Source of the DNA: Thiohalomonas denitrificans
GTDB lineage: Bacteria; Pseudomonadota; Gammaproteobacteria; Thiohalomonadales; Thiohalomonadaceae
Direction of reading: 5' to 3'
NCBI GenBank assembly: GCA_020725115.1
Contig: DYFR01000001.1
Span: forward strand, 124,001 to 188,000
Length of the DNA stretch: 64,000 bases
Shown: positions 25,636 through 36,391 of the stretch, in pieces
Layout of the letters: each line of letters opens with the position of its first letter
Position numbering within the stretch: the first letter of the stretch is position 1
Notes under the pieces: model-generated
Told to the model about the DNA's origin: nothing
What the model saw: the letters and a program-made list of their open reading frames with translations, nothing else
Database searches by the model: none
Position numbers and translations under genes: made by a program

Positions 25636-26100
25636 CTAGAGCGCCAAGGCCATGATCAGCGCATCCTCACGGCCGCGCGTGGCCGGGTAGTAATCGCGAC
25701 GCAGCCCTGCCTGGTTAAAGCCGATGGATTCGTACAGGCGCACGGCAACGCGGTTGGACGGACGCACTTCGAGAAATGCCGTATCGGCACCGTGGCCGCG
25801 CGCCAGATCGAGCAGGTGGGCCATCAGTTCGCGCCCCAGACCGCGCCCCTGATAGTCAGGATGCACGGAAATATTGAGGATGTGTGCCTCACCCGCCCCC
25901 ACCGACAGAATGCCGTAACCGATCACGCTGGCAGACGCCTCGTATACCCAACAGCTGTAACCGACACGAATACAATCGCGCAGAATGCCTTCAGTCCACG
26001 GATAAGGATAGTTGAGCAGCTCCACCGTCATCACGCCCGGCACATCCTCCTCGTGCATGGGACGCAGACGCGGCGCGGCATGATGCAGCACGGCACTCAT
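25636..26100 (-). CDS. rimI: Ribosomal protein S18-alanine N-acetyltransferase
   Basis: A 154-residue GNAT enzyme that acetylates the N-terminal Ala of ribosomal protein S18. The acetyl-CoA site is HPDYQGRGLGRELM (R/Q-x-x-G-x-G/A), preceded by EAHILNISVHPD, a pattern shared by RimI/RimI-like proteins; LEVRPSNRVAVRLYESIGF is the typical C-terminal part. Its start overlaps the uracil-DNA glycosylase gene by four bases. This gene pair (near tsaB-like genes in other species) is common in Gammaproteobacteria. Confidence 0.9.
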   Translation of the reverse strand: MSAVLHHAAPRLRPMHEEDVPGVMTVELLNYPYPWTEGILRDCIRVGYSCWVYEASASVIGYGILSVGAGEAHILNISVHPDYQGRGLGRELMAHLLDLARGHGADTAFLEVRPSNRVAVRLYESIGFNQAGLRRDYYPATRGREDALIMALAL

Positions 26101-26834
26101 GCGCCGGCCCCCTGCTGCAGGGTGGCCACCGCCAGCCGCAGATCGTCCCAGGCCTTGCGCTTCTCGCCGGGCGAGCGCAGCAGATAGGCCGGATGATAGG
26201 TAACCACCAGCGGAATGCCGCCATACTGATGCACGCGACCGCGCAGCTTGCCGATGGGCGTATCGGTGTTGAGCAGGTTCTGTGCGGCGATACGTCCGAC
26301 CACCAGGATCAGGCGCGGCTGGATAAGCGCAATCTGCCGTTGCAGATACGGCTCGCAGTTGGCGGCCTCATCGGCCTTGGGATCACGGTTATTGGGCGGC
26401 CGGCACTTCAGCACATTGGCGATGTACACCTGCTCGCGCTTGAGGCCGATGGCCAGCAGCATGGCATTGAGCAGCTGACCGGCCCGGCCGACGAAGGGTT
26501 CGCCCTGCGCATCCTCATCGGCGCCCGGTGCCTCACCGATCACCAGCCACTGCGCCTGGCGGTCACCGACGCCGAATACGGTCTGGGTGCGTGAGGCGGC
26601 AAGTTCGCTGCACAAGGTACAGGTCTGCACCCGTTGTTGCAGCGCGGTCCAGTCCAGGGCGGCGACGTCGTTCGGCAGCGCCGGTTTCAAGTTGCGGGTT
26701 TCGGGTTTCGGTGCCTGCGGCGCCTGTTGTTCTTCACTGCCGGTATCGCGTACCTCATCCCGTGTGGTAGCGCGCCGCTCCCACACCTGGATGCCCATGG
26801 CATCGAGATACTGCAGTCGCCGCGCATCCATCAC
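26097..26834 (-). CDS. Family 4 uracil-DNA glycosylase (4Fe-4S)
   Basis: A 245-residue repair enzyme that excises uracil from DNA. Four Cys ligands of a 4Fe-4S cluster are placed as in family 4: Cys72, Cys75, Cys144 and Cys160. The active-site motif [20 protein letters not shown] spans 100-119 and HPAYLLR spans 214-220. Residues about 22-55 form a linker that is poorly conserved in the family; here it contains [11 protein letters not shown], encoded by sequence like a family-D repeat (26684-26710). It lies immediately downstream of leuA with no gap and overlaps rimI, yet belongs to a repair function. Confidence 0.92.
   Translation of the reverse strand: MMDARRLQYLDAMGIQVWERRATTRDEVRDTGSEEQQAPQAPKPETRNLKPALPNDVAALDWTALQQRVQTCTLCSELAASRTQTVFGVGDRQAQWLVIGEAPGADEDAQGEPFVGRAGQLLNAMLLAIGLKREQVYIANVLKCRPPNNRDPKADEAANCEPYLQRQIALIQPRLILVVGRIAAQNLLNTDTPIGKLRGRVHQYGGIPLVVTYHPAYLLRSPGEKRKAWDDLRLAVATLQQGAGA
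26684..26710. repeat. Family D-like sequence inside the uracil-DNA glycosylase linker
   Basis: GTTTCAAGTTGCGGGTTTCG and the following bases resemble one arm of the family D repeat at 30533-30607 (words CAAGTTT/CAAGTTG). It is in frame and codes for the disordered linker of the protein, suggesting a captured repeat arm. Confidence 0.5.
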
Positions 26835-26835
26835 G

Positions 26836-28386
26836 CTAGACCGTCGGCACCTGCGGATGGGCGCGGTCGGACGGAGCCATGATCTTGTTCAGCGCGTTGA
26901 GGTAGGCCTTGGCCGAGGCGATGACGATGTCGGTGTCGGCGCCTTGCCCGTTGACGATGCGGCCGCCCTTCTCCAGGCGCACGGTGACCTCGCCCTGGGC
27001 ATCGGTACCGCTGGTGATGTTGTTGACCGAGTAAAGCTGCAGCGTGGTGCCGCTGTCGATCACGCTCTCGATGGCCTTGAAGGTGGCATCCACCGGGCCG
27101 CCGCCCTGGGCACACAGCTTTTGCTCCTCGCCGTCCACCGCCAGGGTGACGCAGGCCTCGGGGGTCTCGCCGGTTTCGCAACACACATGCAGATACACCA
27201 GCTTGATGCGCTCGTTGATGTCGCTCTCGGTGGCCGCTTCCGTCACCAGCGCCTGCAGATCCTCGTCGAAGATGTCGTGCTTCTTGTCTGCCAGTTCCTT
27301 GAAGCGGGCGAAGGCGGCGTTGAGCGCCTCGTCCGATTCGAACTCGATGCCCAGTTCCGCCAGCCGGCTCTTGAAGGCGTTGCGGCCGGAGTGCTTGCCC
27401 AGCACCATGCGGTTGGCGCTCCAGCCCACATCTTCGGCGCGCATGATCTCGTAGGTTTCGCGGTGCTTGAGCACGCCGTCCTGATGGATGCCCGACTCGT
27501 GGGCGAAGGCATTGGCACCGACGATGGCCTTGTTGGGCTGCACCGCGAAGCCGGTGATGCTGGCCACCAGGCGCGAGGTCGGCACGATCTGGGTGGTATC
27601 GATCTGTTCCACCTGGCAGGGAAACACGTCCTGACGCGTACGCACCGCCATCACGATCTCCTCCAGCGCGGCGTTGCCGGCACGCTCGCCGAGACCGTTG
27701 ATGGTGCACTCCACCTGGCGCGCACCGTTCATCACCGAGGCCAGCGAGTTCGCCACGGCGAGGCCGAGGTCGTTGTGACAGTGCACCGAGAACACCGCCT
27801 GGTCGGCGTTGGGCGTGCCCGCGATGGCCTTGCGCACCAGTTCGCCGAACTGGTGCGGCACGTTGTAGCCCACGGTGTCGGGAATGTTGATGGTGCGCGC
27901 GCCGGCCTTGATCACCGCCTCGAAGATGCGGCACAGAAAGGCGATGTCGGAACGGCCGGCATCCTCGGCGGAAAACTCGACGTCGTCGGTGAACTGGCGC
28001 GCGCGTTTTACCGCATGCACCGCCTGCTCCACCACCTGATCCGGCGTCATGCGCAGCTTGCGCTCCATGTGGATGGGCGAGGTGGCGATGAAGGTGTGGA
28101 TGCGGCCGGAGGCGGCCTCCTTCAGCGCCTCGCCGGCGCGATCGATGTCCTTGTCCAGCGCACGCGCCAGGGAGCACACCGTGCTGTCCTTCACCGCGCG
28201 GGCCACCGCCTGCACCGACTCGAAGTCGCCCTGGCTGGCGATGGCGAAACCGGCCTCGATGACGTTGACGCCCATGCGCTCCAGCGCCTTGGCGATGCGC
28301 ACCTTCTCGTCGCGGGTCATGGATGCGCCGGGGCTCTGCTCGCCGTCGCGCAGGGTGGTGTCGAAAATGATCAGGGAGTCTTTCAT
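26836..28386 (-). CDS. leuA: 2-isopropylmalate synthase
   Basis: A 516-residue enzyme that condenses acetyl-CoA and 2-oxoisovalerate, the first step of leucine synthesis. The DRE-TIM barrel signature LRDGEQSPG is at 12-20; the metal ligands are in [15 protein letters not shown] and the C-terminal half has the regulatory domain with leucine feedback (about 390-510; [16 protein letters not shown]). Length fits LeuA. It is the last gene of the ilv-pssA-leuA block and is separated from pssA by a family-B repeat. Confidence 0.96.
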   Translation of the reverse strand: MKDSLIIFDTTLRDGEQSPGASMTRDEKVRIAKALERMGVNVIEAGFAIASQGDFESVQAVARAVKDSTVCSLARALDKDIDRAGEALKEAASGRIHTFIATSPIHMERKLRMTPDQVVEQAVHAVKRARQFTDDVEFSAEDAGRSDIAFLCRIFEAVIKAGARTINIPDTVGYNVPHQFGELVRKAIAGTPNADQAVFSVHCHNDLGLAVANSLASVMNGARQVECTINGLGERAGNAALEEIVMAVRTRQDVFPCQVEQIDTTQIVPTSRLVASITGFAVQPNKAIVGANAFAHESGIHQDGVLKHRETYEIMRAEDVGWSANRMVLGKHSGRNAFKSRLAELGIEFESDEALNAAFARFKELADKKHDIFDEDLQALVTEAATESDINERIKLVYLHVCCETGETPEACVTLAVDGEEQKLCAQGGGPVDATFKAIESVIDSGTTLQLYSVNNITSGTDAQGEVTVRLEKGGRIVNGQGADTDIVIASAKAYLNALNKIMAPSDRAHPQVPTV

Positions 28387-28403
28387 CTAAAAACCTCAAT
28401 CCA

Positions 28404-28509
28404 GTCCGCAAATGAACGCCAATGTACGCAAATAAACACCAGTCGGGGACCACTGGATCATATTCGCTTCACTCGCAGTATTTGCGTCCAATCGCGTTCA
28501 TTCGCGGAC
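28404..28509. repeat. Family B inverted repeat (copy B3)
   Basis: Arms begin GTCCGCAAATGAACGCCAAT (left) and end CGCGTTCATTCGCGGAC (right) with about four mismatches; spacer about 46 bases. It lies between leuA and pssA, both on the minus strand. Confidence 0.92.
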
Positions 28510-28524
28510 CCCATTTTTGAAGGG

Positions 28525-29295
28525 TCAAATGTCGGCCGGCGGCGTGCCGGAACTGTCCTGCTGGCGCTCGCGGCGCTTGCGCTGCAGCAGGTAGACGGTC
28601 ATCACCGGGCCGGACAGGGCGTAGAGCAGAAAGCCGAAGAACAGCACCTTGGGCGGGTCGATGGTGATGGTGACGTAGACCAGCACCACGACGAGGATGG
28701 CGACGAAGGGCACCTTGCCGCGCAGGTCCAGCCCCTTGAAGCTGTGATAGCGGATATTGCTCACCATCAGCAGACCGGCGGCCAGGGTCAGCACGAAGGC
28801 TACCCAGCGCATGGTCTCGCCCTCCAGGCCCAGATCGTGACTGACCCACACCAGACCGGCGACGATGGCCGCGGCGGCAGGGCTGGCCAGCCCCTGAAAA
28901 TAGCGCTTGTCGGCCACATCGACCTGGGTGTTGAAGCGCGCCAGGCGCAGCGCGGCAGCAGCGGCATAGATGAAGGCGGCGAGCCAGCCCAGCTTGCCCA
29001 GATGCTCCAGCGACCAGGCATACACCACCAGCGCCGGCGCCAGGCCGAAGGACACCATGTCGGACAGGCTGTCGTATTCGGCGCCGAAGGCGCTCTGGGT
29101 ATTGGTCATGCGCGCCACGCGACCATCGAGTCCGTCCAGCACCATGGCGATGAAGATGGCCACCGGTGCCGCCACATACTGCCCGTTCATCGCCGCCACG
29201 ATGGCGTAGAAACCGGCAAACAGGGCAGCGGTGGTGAACAGGTTGGGCAGCAGGTAGATGCCGCGGGCGCGTTTGGGCTTGATTTGGTCGGTCAT
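28525..29295 (-). CDS. pssA: CDP-diacylglycerol-serine O-phosphatidyltransferase
   Basis: A 256-residue membrane enzyme that makes phosphatidylserine, precursor of phosphatidylethanolamine. The CDP-alcohol phosphotransferase motif D-x-x-D-G-x-x-A-R-x(8)-G-x-x-x-D-x-x-x-D is present as [20 protein letters not shown] followed by YDSLSD. About eight helices follow. The ATG at 29295 has AGGA seven bases upstream; the frame from 29436 only adds repeat-derived residues. Its place between ilvC and leuA agrees with the common ilvBNC-(psd)-pssA-leuA order. Confidence 0.95.
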   Translation of the reverse strand: MTDQIKPKRARGIYLLPNLFTTAALFAGFYAIVAAMNGQYVAAPVAIFIAMVLDGLDGRVARMTNTQSAFGAEYDSLSDMVSFGLAPALVVYAWSLEHLGKLGWLAAFIYAAAAALRLARFNTQVDVADKRYFQGLASPAAAAIVAGLVWVSHDLGLEGETMRWVAFVLTLAAGLLMVSNIRYHSFKGLDLRGKVPFVAILVVVLVYVTITIDPPKVLFFGFLLYALSGPVMTVYLLQRKRRERQQDSSGTPPADI

Positions 29296-29337
29296 GATCA
29301 TTCCTCGTACAAACCGCAGTTTAACCCAAAAACTTTC

Positions 29338-29410
29338 ACCGCCGAGACGCCGAGGACGCAGAGGGGTATTTCCTGATGATTTTACTCTGCGCCCTCTGCG
29401 TCTCGGCGGT
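29338..29410. repeat. Family A inverted repeat (copy A6) inside the ilv-leu block
   Basis: Arms 29338-29366 (starts ACCGCCGAGACGCCGAGGAC) and 29385-29410 pair over about 25 bases. It lies between the pssA start and the ilvC terminator-like stem and would be translated into a false N-terminal extension of pssA. Confidence 0.92.
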
Positions 29411-29441
29411 AAGATTTTCGAGTTCTTGCCCCGCAAGCAAT

Positions 29442-29472
29442 AACGGCCGGCCCCCAGAGGGAACCGGCCGTT
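29442..29472 (-). terminator. Stem-loop after ilvC
   Basis: AACGGCCGG pairs perfectly with CCGGCCGTT around a 13-base loop, 25 bases after the ilvC stop. The following bases are TTATTGCTT-like, so termination may be partial and let pssA and leuA be read through. Confidence 0.65.
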
Positions 29473-29496
29473 CGTTGCAGCGCTGTGACCAGAACC

Positions 29497-30607
<1,111 letters not shown>

Positions 30608-30612
30608 GGTTT

Positions 30613-31107
30613 TCAAATTCGCAAGGCCTTTTCGCCGCGCGGGATGCCCATCACGCCGGAGCGCACGGTTTCCAGGATCAGGCCCTTGTCCAGCGCCTGA
30701 ATAAAGCCATCCAGCTTGGTGCTGTCGCCGGTCACCTCGATGGTATAGGTGGTGTCGGTAACGTCGATGATGCGGCCGCGGAAGATGTCGGCCATGCGCT
30801 TCACTTCGTCGCGCTGCTCACCGCCGGCGGCACGCACCTTGATCAGCATCATCTCGCGCTCGATATGCGGGCCTTCGGTCAGGTCCATCAGCTTGACCAC
30901 ATCCACCAGCTTGTTCAGCTGCTTGGTGATCTGCTCGATGATGTCGTCGGAACCGCGCGTCACCAGGGTCATGCGCGACAGCGAGGCATCCTCGGTCGGT
31001 GCCACGGTGAGCGACTCGATGTTGTAGCCGCGCGCGGAAAACAGTCCGGCTACCCGCGACAGCGCACCAGCCTCGTTTTCAATCAGGATCGATATGATGT
31101 GTCGCAT
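30613..31107 (-). CDS. ilvN: Acetolactate synthase small (regulatory) subunit
   Basis: A 164-residue ACT-domain protein (IlvH type) that gives valine feedback to acetolactate synthase. The N-terminal ACT domain starts HIISILIENEAGALSRVAGL with the Gly-Ala-Leu loop typical of valine binding; the second half (about 85-164) is the ALS_ss C-terminal domain. It begins three bases after the large-subunit stop. Confidence 0.96.
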   Translation of the reverse strand: MRHIISILIENEAGALSRVAGLFSARGYNIESLTVAPTEDASLSRMTLVTRGSDDIIEQITKQLNKLVDVVKLMDLTEGPHIEREMMLIKVRAAGGEQRDEVKRMADIFRGRIIDVTDTTYTIEVTGDSTKLDGFIQALDKGLILETVRSGVMGIPRGEKALRI

Positions 31108-31110
31108 GAC

Positions 31111-32808
31111 TTACACCAGGATCATTTCGTCCAGGCCTGCACCGGCCGGAACCATGGGATAGACGTTCTCCGTCTGGTCGGTGATGAAATTCATGAACAC
31201 CAACCGGTTCTTGTGCTTGGTGAAGGCTTCCTTCAGCGCCGCCTCCACGTCCGCCGGCTTGTCGATCTGCATGCCGACATGGCCATAGGCCTCGGCCAGC
31301 TTCACGAAGTCGGGCAGCGACTCCATGTAGGAATGTGAATAGCGCTTGTCATAGAAGAACTCCTGCCATTGCCGCACCATGCCGAGGAAACGGTTGTTGA
31401 GGCAGATGATCTTGAGCGGCAGGCCGTACTGCAGGCAGGTGGACAGCTCCTGGATATTCATCTGGATGGAACCCTCGCCGGTGATGCAGACCACATTGGC
31501 CTTGGGGTGGGCAAACTGTACGCCCATCGCCGCCGGCAGGCCGAAGCCCATGGTGCCGAGACCACCGGAATTGATCCAGCGGCGCGGCTTGTCGAACTTG
31601 TAGAACTGCGCGGTCCACATCTGGTGCTGACCCACATCGGAGGTGACGAAGGCGTCGCCCTTGGTGATCCTGTACAACGTCTCCAGCACGTACTGCGGCT
31701 TGATCAGCTCGGAGGTCTTGTCGTACTTGAGACAGTCCTTGGTACGCCACTCGTTGATCTGTTGCCACCACTTGGCCAGCGCCTCACCATCAGGCACCTC
31801 GCCCGACTCCTTGATCAGTTTGAGCATGTCCTTCAGTACATGCTCCACGCTGCCGACGATGGGCACATCGACCTTTACGTTCTTGGAGATGGACGACGGG
31901 TCGATATCGATGTGGATGATCTTGGCGTGGGGGCAGAACTTCTGCACATTGCCGGTGACACGGTCATCGAAGCGTGCGCCGATGGCCACCAGCACGTCGC
32001 AGTGCGACATCGCCATGTTGGCCTCGTAGGTGCCGTGCATGCCCAGCATGCCGACGAACTGCTTGTCGGTGGCCGGATAACCACCCAGCCCCATGGAGGT
32101 GTTGGTCACCGGATAACCGAGCAGACGGGCAAACTCGATGAGCTGCCTGGAGGCATCGTTGAGTACCACGCCGCCGCCGGTGTACAGCATCGGCCGCTTG
32201 GCACCCAGGATCAGGCCTACCGCGCGCTTGATCTGGCCGGTATGGCCCTTCACCACCGGGTTGTAGGAACGCATGCTCACCGTCTTGGGGAACACGTACT
32301 TGGTACGGTTGGCGGTAACGTCCTTCGGGATGTCCACCACCACCGGACCGGGGCGGCCGGTCTGGGCGATGTAAAAGGCCTTTTTCAGGGTGATGGCCAG
32401 GTCCTTGACGTCCTTCACCAGGAAGTTGTGCTTGACGCAGGGCCGGGTGATACCCACCGAGTCCACTTCCTGAAAGGCATCGTTGCCGATCAGGCTGGTG
32501 GGCACCTGGCCGGTGAGCACCACCATGGGAATGGAGTCCATATAGGCGGTGGCAATGCCGGTGACGGCATTGGTGGCACCGGGGCCGGAGGTCACCAGCA
32601 CCACGCCGGGCTTGCCGGTGGAACGGGCATAGCCGTCGGCGGCATGGGTCGCGGCCTGTTCATGGCGTACCAGGATGTGCTTGACCTTGTCCTGCCGGTA
32701 CAGGGCATCATAGATATGCAGGACGGCACCACCCGGGTAACCGAACAGGTGTTCGACGCCCTCGTCATGCAGGAAACGGACGATGATCTCTGCACCGCTC
32801 AGCTCCAC
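31111..32808 (-). CDS. ilvB: Acetolactate synthase large subunit
   Basis: A 565-residue thiamine-diphosphate enzyme (IlvI/IlvB type). The ThDP-binding motif [20 protein letters not shown] has the G-[DE]-G-S-x(n)-N form, and the catalytic Glu is in the N-terminal [16 protein letters not shown]. It is the first gene of the ilv-pssA-leuA block. It starts with GTG at 32808, with GGGGGA seven bases upstream. A terminator-like hairpin lies only 16 bases before this start, which points to attenuation. Confidence 0.96.
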   Translation of the reverse strand: MELSGAEIIVRFLHDEGVEHLFGYPGGAVLHIYDALYRQDKVKHILVRHEQAATHAADGYARSTGKPGVVLVTSGPGATNAVTGIATAYMDSIPMVVLTGQVPTSLIGNDAFQEVDSVGITRPCVKHNFLVKDVKDLAITLKKAFYIAQTGRPGPVVVDIPKDVTANRTKYVFPKTVSMRSYNPVVKGHTGQIKRAVGLILGAKRPMLYTGGGVVLNDASRQLIEFARLLGYPVTNTSMGLGGYPATDKQFVGMLGMHGTYEANMAMSHCDVLVAIGARFDDRVTGNVQKFCPHAKIIHIDIDPSSISKNVKVDVPIVGSVEHVLKDMLKLIKESGEVPDGEALAKWWQQINEWRTKDCLKYDKTSELIKPQYVLETLYRITKGDAFVTSDVGQHQMWTAQFYKFDKPRRWINSGGLGTMGFGLPAAMGVQFAHPKANVVCITGEGSIQMNIQELSTCLQYGLPLKIICLNNRFLGMVRQWQEFFYDKRYSHSYMESLPDFVKLAEAYGHVGMQIDKPADVEAALKEAFTKHKNRLVFMNFITDQTENVYPMVPAGAGLDEMILV

Positions 32809-32823
32809 TCAGGAATCCCCCAG

Positions 32824-32846
32824 AAAAAAAGCCCGCAGAAACGGGC
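32824..32846 (-). terminator. Attenuator-type terminator upstream of ilvB
   Basis: On the minus strand GCCCG-TTTCTG-CGGGC is followed by seven T residues, the intrinsic-terminator pattern. It ends 16 bases before the ilvB GTG, so it cannot terminate another gene unless transcription begins upstream of ilvB. No other gene lies between, so it probably controls ilvB itself. Confidence 0.75.
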
Positions 32847-32852
32847 ATGTTG

Positions 32853-32972
32853 CTAAATGGTTAGGTTAGAAGGTGGGAAGCTACTGAGAATCGCCGCCGA
32901 GGTCAAGAGCAGCAGACCATTGCCGCCGATTCCCCTTGTCCGCCGCACGGAAAAATCCATAATAGTTGCCAT
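32853..32972 (-). CDS. Possible ilv leader peptide (39 codons)
   Basis: A frame of 39 codons that ends seven bases before the terminator stem. Its middle holds four leucine codons in a row ([11 protein letters not shown]) and it contains Ile codons; regulatory codons next to a terminator are the mark of an attenuation leader. The ATG at 32972 lacks a good ribosome site, and GTG at 32948 is an alternative. The same DNA lies in the divergent gap with the DUF4124 promoter on the other strand. Inference only. Confidence 0.35.
   Translation of the reverse strand: MATIMDFSVRRTRGIGGNGLLLLTSAAILSSFPPSNLTI
32936..32963 (+). promoter_or_regulatory. Candidate sigma-70 promoter of the DUF4124 gene
   Basis: TTGTCC (32936-32941) and CATAAT (32958-32963) are 16 bases apart; a start near 32970 would give a leader of about 40 bases. 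Confidence 0.45.
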
Positions 32973-33008
32973 GGCGCCGGTTCGGCGCTCTCAGACAGGA
33001 TTATCGCC

Positions 33009-33461
33009 ATGACCAAGGGAAGCTCATTCTGGCCCGCTCTGCTGCTCGGCACCGGTCTGCTGGTCGCTTCAGCCAGCGGCCTCGCCGCAACCATGTACAA
33101 ATGGACCGACAGCGAGGGCAATGTGCAGTACACCCAGACGCCGCCGCCCAAGGGCAGCTTCCAGAAGCTGGCCCCGCCGCCACCGCCTGCCACCCCGGTG
33201 GCGGAGCCGGCAAGCGCCACGCCGGCAGCCGAGCCCGCCGACGAGGCCGCTGCCGAGGCTGCAAAGGAAGAGGCGGAAAGGAAAAAGCTGGAAGCCTCCG
33301 TAGCCAAGCACAACTGTGAAACCGCACGCAAGAACCGGGAGATTTACACATCCTTCCGCCGCGTCATGAACGACAAGGGCGAGATCGTGATGCTCAGCGA
33401 CGATGAGCGGGCAGCGAAACTCAAGGAAGCCAACGACATGATCGAGAAGTACTGCCAGTAA
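33009..33461 (+). CDS. DUF4124 domain-containing protein
   Basis: A 150-residue exported protein with a signal peptide (ALLLGTGLLVASASGLA). The DUF4124 motif follows at about 28-45 (MYKWTDSEGNVQYTQTPPP): W-x-D-x-x-G-x-x-x-Y-[ST]. A proline/alanine-rich linker and a charged coiled-coil-like part (AAKEEAERKKLEASV) follow, then a C-terminal segment with two Cys (HNCETARKN and IEKYCQ) that could form a disulfide. Function unknown. Its stop overlaps the start of the next gene by one base (TAATG). Confidence 0.85.
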   Translation: MTKGSSFWPALLLGTGLLVASASGLAATMYKWTDSEGNVQYTQTPPPKGSFQKLAPPPPPATPVAEPASATPAAEPADEAAAEAAKEEAERKKLEASVAKHNCETARKNREIYTSFRRVMNDKGEIVMLSDDERAAKLKEANDMIEKYCQ

Positions 33462-33805
33462 TGCCCTACCTGCTGGTCAAGACCAATATCACGCCTGTCG
33501 ACGGAGCCGAGCAGACACTGCTGCGCCAGGCTTCGCGGCAGGTCGCACAGGCACTGGGCAAGCCGGAAGACTACGTCATGGTGGCCCTGGAACATTCCTG
33601 CCCGATGCTGTTCGCCGGCACCGACGCCCCCCTCGCCTACCTGGAGCTGAAAAGTATCGGCCTGCCGGCGGCGCGCACCGCCGAGCTGTCGGCCCTGCTC
33701 GCGCAGCTGCTGCAGGAGAAACTGGGCATCGCCGCCGACCGGGTCTATATCGAGTTCTCCCCCGCCGCGGGCGAGCTGTGGGGCTGGAACGGCGCGACGT
33801 TCTAG
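33461..33805 (+). CDS. Macrophage migration inhibitory factor-like protein (tautomerase fold)
   Basis: A 114-residue protein of the MIF/tautomerase superfamily. Pro2 becomes the N-terminal catalytic proline after Met removal (MPYLLVKTN). The length and the terminal segment AADRVYIEFSPAAGELWGWNGATF match the MIF family (I-x-F-x-x-x-x-x-x-x-x-G-W-N-G-x-T-F). A phenylpyruvate tautomerase role is possible but not shown in bacteria of this type. It overlaps the DUF4124 gene. Confidence 0.85.
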   Translation: MPYLLVKTNITPVDGAEQTLLRQASRQVAQALGKPEDYVMVALEHSCPMLFAGTDAPLAYLELKSIGLPAARTAELSALLAQLLQEKLGIAADRVYIEFSPAAGELWGWNGATF

Positions 33806-33821
33806 TCAGAAAACCCAAATT

Positions 33822-33946
33822 ACTCTCGCCAAGGCGCCAAGCGCGCAGAGAAAATAAGGAAGCCTGCGCGGGCTCGCCCTCTGGTGCGTAGGCCCACTGG
33901 CGCAAGACAGCGTTTTTCTTGGCGCACTTGGCGTCTTGGCGAGAGT
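33822..33946. repeat. Family C inverted repeat (copy C2, solitary)
   Basis: The left arm starts ACTCTCGCCAAGGCGCCAAG and the right arm ends GCGTCTTGGCGAGAGT. The tail CTTCAGGTTTAA after it matches the block between C and B arms in B2 and B4. It lies between the MIF-like gene and proS, both on the plus strand. Confidence 0.88.
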
Positions 33947-34005
33947 CCAAACGAATTCTTCAGGTTTAACCTTTTAATCACGTCTCGATTATCATAGGCA
34001 GCCCG

Positions 34006-34020
34006 GCGCCGTCACGGCGC
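34006..34020 (+). promoter_or_regulatory. Small stem-loop in the proS leader
   Basis: GCGCCG-TCA-CGGCGC forms a six-base stem with a three-base loop, 36 bases before the proS start. Role unknown. Confidence 0.3.
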
Positions 34021-34055
34021 GTACCGCATTGTCATCAACGGAGAACAAGCTTCCC

Positions 34056-35765
34056 ATGCGCGCATCCCGCACCCTGATCGCCACCGTCAAGGAAACCCCG
34101 GCGGATGCCGAGGTCATCAGCCACCAGCTCATGCTGCGCGCCGGCCTGATCCGCAAGCTGGCCGCCGGCCTCTACACCTGGCTGCCGCTCGGCCTGCGCG
34201 TGCTGCGCAAGGTCGAGGCCATCGTGCGCGAGGAAATGAACCGCGCCGGCGCCCAGGAGGTGCTGATGCCGGCGGTGCAGCCGGCCGAGCTGTGGCAGGA
34301 ATCGGGCCGCTGGGATCAGATGGGCGAGGAGATGCTGCGCCTGAAGGACCGCCACCAGCGCGACTTCTGCTTCGGCCCCACCCACGAGGAGATCATCACC
34401 GACCTGTGTCGCAACGAGCTGCGCTCCTACAAGCAGCTGCCGGCCAATTTCTATCAGATCCAGACCAAGTTCCGCGACGAGCGCCGGCCGCGCTTCGGCG
34501 TGATGCGCGCGCGCGAGTTCCTGATGAAGGACGCCTACTCCTTTCACATCAGCGAGGAGTCGCTGCAGGAAACCTACCAGGTGATGCACGACACCTACTG
34601 CCGCATCTTCGACCGCCTCGGCCTGCAGTACCGCCCGGTACTGGCCGATACCGGCGCCATCGGCGGCACCGGCTCCCATGAATTCCACGTCCTGGCCGAC
34701 TCCGGCGAGGACGCCATCGCCTTCTCCGACGGCAGCGACTACGCCGCCAACGTGGAGATGGCCGAGGCCCTGGCGCCGACCGGCAGCCGCCCGGCCGCCA
34801 GCGAGGAACTGCGCCTGGTGGACACCCCCAAGGCCAGGACCATCGCCGAGCTGGTGGAGCAGTTCAAGCAGCCCATCGAGCGTACGGTGAAGACCCTGCT
34901 GGTGCATGGCCGCGAAGGCGGCCTGGTGGCCCTGCTGGTGCGCGGCGACCACGAACTGAACGCCATCAAGGCGGCCAAGCTGCCGCAGGTGGCCAGCCCG
35001 CTGCTGATGGCCTCCGAAGGCGACATCCGCACTGCCATCGGCGCCGGCCCCGGCTCCCTCGGCCCGGTCAAGCTGGCATTGCCGATCATCGCCGATCGCG
35101 CCGTGGCGCAGCTGGCCGACTTTTCCGCCGGCGCCAACGTCGACGGCAAGCATTACTTCGGCATCAACTGGGAGCGCGATCTGCCGCTGCCCGAGGTGGC
35201 CGACATCCGTAACGTGGTGGAAGGCGACCCCAGTCCCGACGGCAAGGGCACCCTGCACATCAAGCGCGGCATCGAGGTGGGACATATCTTCCAGCTGGGC
35301 AGGAAATACTCCGAGGCCATGAAGGCCGCGGTGCTGGACGAGGGCGGCAAGGCCGTCACCCTGACCATGGGCTGCTACGGCATCGGCGTCTCCCGCGTGG
35401 TGGCCGCCGCCATCGAACAGAACCACGACGAGCGCGGCGTCATCTGGCCCGACGCCATCGCCCCCTTCCACCTGGCCCTGGTGCCCATCGGCATGCACAA
35501 GTCGGAGCGCCTGGCGGCGGCGGCGGAACAGCTGTACCAGAACCTGCAGGCCGCCGGCTTTGCGGTGCTGTTCGACGATCGCAAGGAGCGGCCGGGCGTG
35601 ATCTTTGCCGACCTCGATCTGCTCGGTATCCCTCACCGTCTGGTGCTGTCCGAACGTGGCCTCGACGCCGGCAGCATCGAATACAAGGGCCGCCGCGACG
35701 CCGAGGCGCAGGACGTATCGCTGGCCGGACTCACCGCATTCCTGGACGGCAAGGTCACGCGCTGA
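34056..35765 (+). CDS. proS: Prolyl-tRNA synthetase (bacterial type with editing domain)
   Basis: A 569-residue class II tRNA synthetase. The N-terminus [20 protein letters not shown] is strongly conserved; motif 2 is in [21 protein letters not shown]; the insertion (about 225-400) between motifs 2 and 3 is the INS editing domain that removes Ala-tRNA(Pro), and motif 3 is in [17 protein letters not shown]. The ATG at 34056 is used by comparison with E. coli ProS; a TTG at 34029 would add nine residues. GGAG lies 12 bases upstream. Confidence 0.97.
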   Translation: MRASRTLIATVKETPADAEVISHQLMLRAGLIRKLAAGLYTWLPLGLRVLRKVEAIVREEMNRAGAQEVLMPAVQPAELWQESGRWDQMGEEMLRLKDRHQRDFCFGPTHEEIITDLCRNELRSYKQLPANFYQIQTKFRDERRPRFGVMRAREFLMKDAYSFHISEESLQETYQVMHDTYCRIFDRLGLQYRPVLADTGAIGGTGSHEFHVLADSGEDAIAFSDGSDYAANVEMAEALAPTGSRPAASEELRLVDTPKARTIAELVEQFKQPIERTVKTLLVHGREGGLVALLVRGDHELNAIKAAKLPQVASPLLMASEGDIRTAIGAGPGSLGPVKLALPIIADRAVAQLADFSAGANVDGKHYFGINWERDLPLPEVADIRNVVEGDPSPDGKGTLHIKRGIEVGHIFQLGRKYSEAMKAAVLDEGGKAVTLTMGCYGIGVSRVVAAAIEQNHDERGVIWPDAIAPFHLALVPIGMHKSERLAAAAEQLYQNLQAAGFAVLFDDRKERPGVIFADLDLLGIPHRLVLSERGLDAGSIEYKGRRDAEAQDVSLAGLTAFLDGKVTR

Positions 35766-36328
35766 TGGGATACGGGCGCGCCATCGCTCTGGCCCTGCTG
35801 CTCACCACGGCGGCAGCCCATGGCGCGCCGCCACAACTGGACGAGGAACTGCGCCTGCGCCTGGCGCTGGCCATGGCCGAGGACGGCAGCGCCGAGGATC
35901 GTTTCGAGGCCGAGGTATGGCTCACCGACATGTCGACCCGACTGGCACGACGTGTACCCGACGAAAAGGAGAGGCTGCAACTGCTGCGTCAGGTCTACCT
36001 GGAGGCACGCCGTGCCGACCTGCCGCCGGAACTGGTGCTGGCGGTGATCCAGGTGGAGAGCAACTTCGATCGTTTTGCCATCTCGTCGGCCGGCGCCCAG
36101 GGACTGATGCAAATCATGCCCTTCTGGCTCGATGAAATCGGCCGCCCCGACGACAATCTGTTCCACGTCCATACCAGCCTGCGCATGGGCTGTACCATTC
36201 TGCGCTACTACCTGGACAAGGAACGCGGCGACCTCACCCGCGCCCTGGCCCGCTACAACGGCAGCCTGGGCAGCGCCAAATACCCGCAACGCATCTACAC
36301 CGCCCTGCGCACGCGCTGGTACAAGTAG
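35765..36328 (+). CDS. Lytic transglycosylase domain protein
   Basis: A 187-residue exported protein with a signal peptide (ALALLLTTAAAHGA). The SLT fold (about 70-187) carries the catalytic Glu in QVESNFDRFAISSAGAQGLM followed by QIMP, the E-S-x-x-x-x-x-A-x-S-x-x-G-A-x-G-L-M-Q-x-M-P motif of soluble lytic transglycosylases. It cuts peptidoglycan. The start overlaps the proS stop by one base, so translation is coupled. Confidence 0.9.
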   Translation: MGYGRAIALALLLTTAAAHGAPPQLDEELRLRLALAMAEDGSAEDRFEAEVWLTDMSTRLARRVPDEKERLQLLRQVYLEARRADLPPELVLAVIQVESNFDRFAISSAGAQGLMQIMPFWLDEIGRPDDNLFHVHTSLRMGCTILRYYLDKERGDLTRALARYNGSLGSAKYPQRIYTALRTRWYK

Positions 36329-36343
36329 CTAAGGAACAACACC

Positions 36344-36385
36344 CAACGCAGAGGCGTTGGATATTGGTTTTTTGTCTTGCGTTGA
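36344..36385. repeat. Degenerate family A remnant (A7)
   Basis: CCAACGCAGAGGCGTTGG and a later CTTGCGTTGAGG resemble eroded A arms. It fills the 63-base gap between the convergent transglycosylase and acylphosphatase genes. Confidence 0.5.
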
Positions 36386-36391
36386 GGTCTT

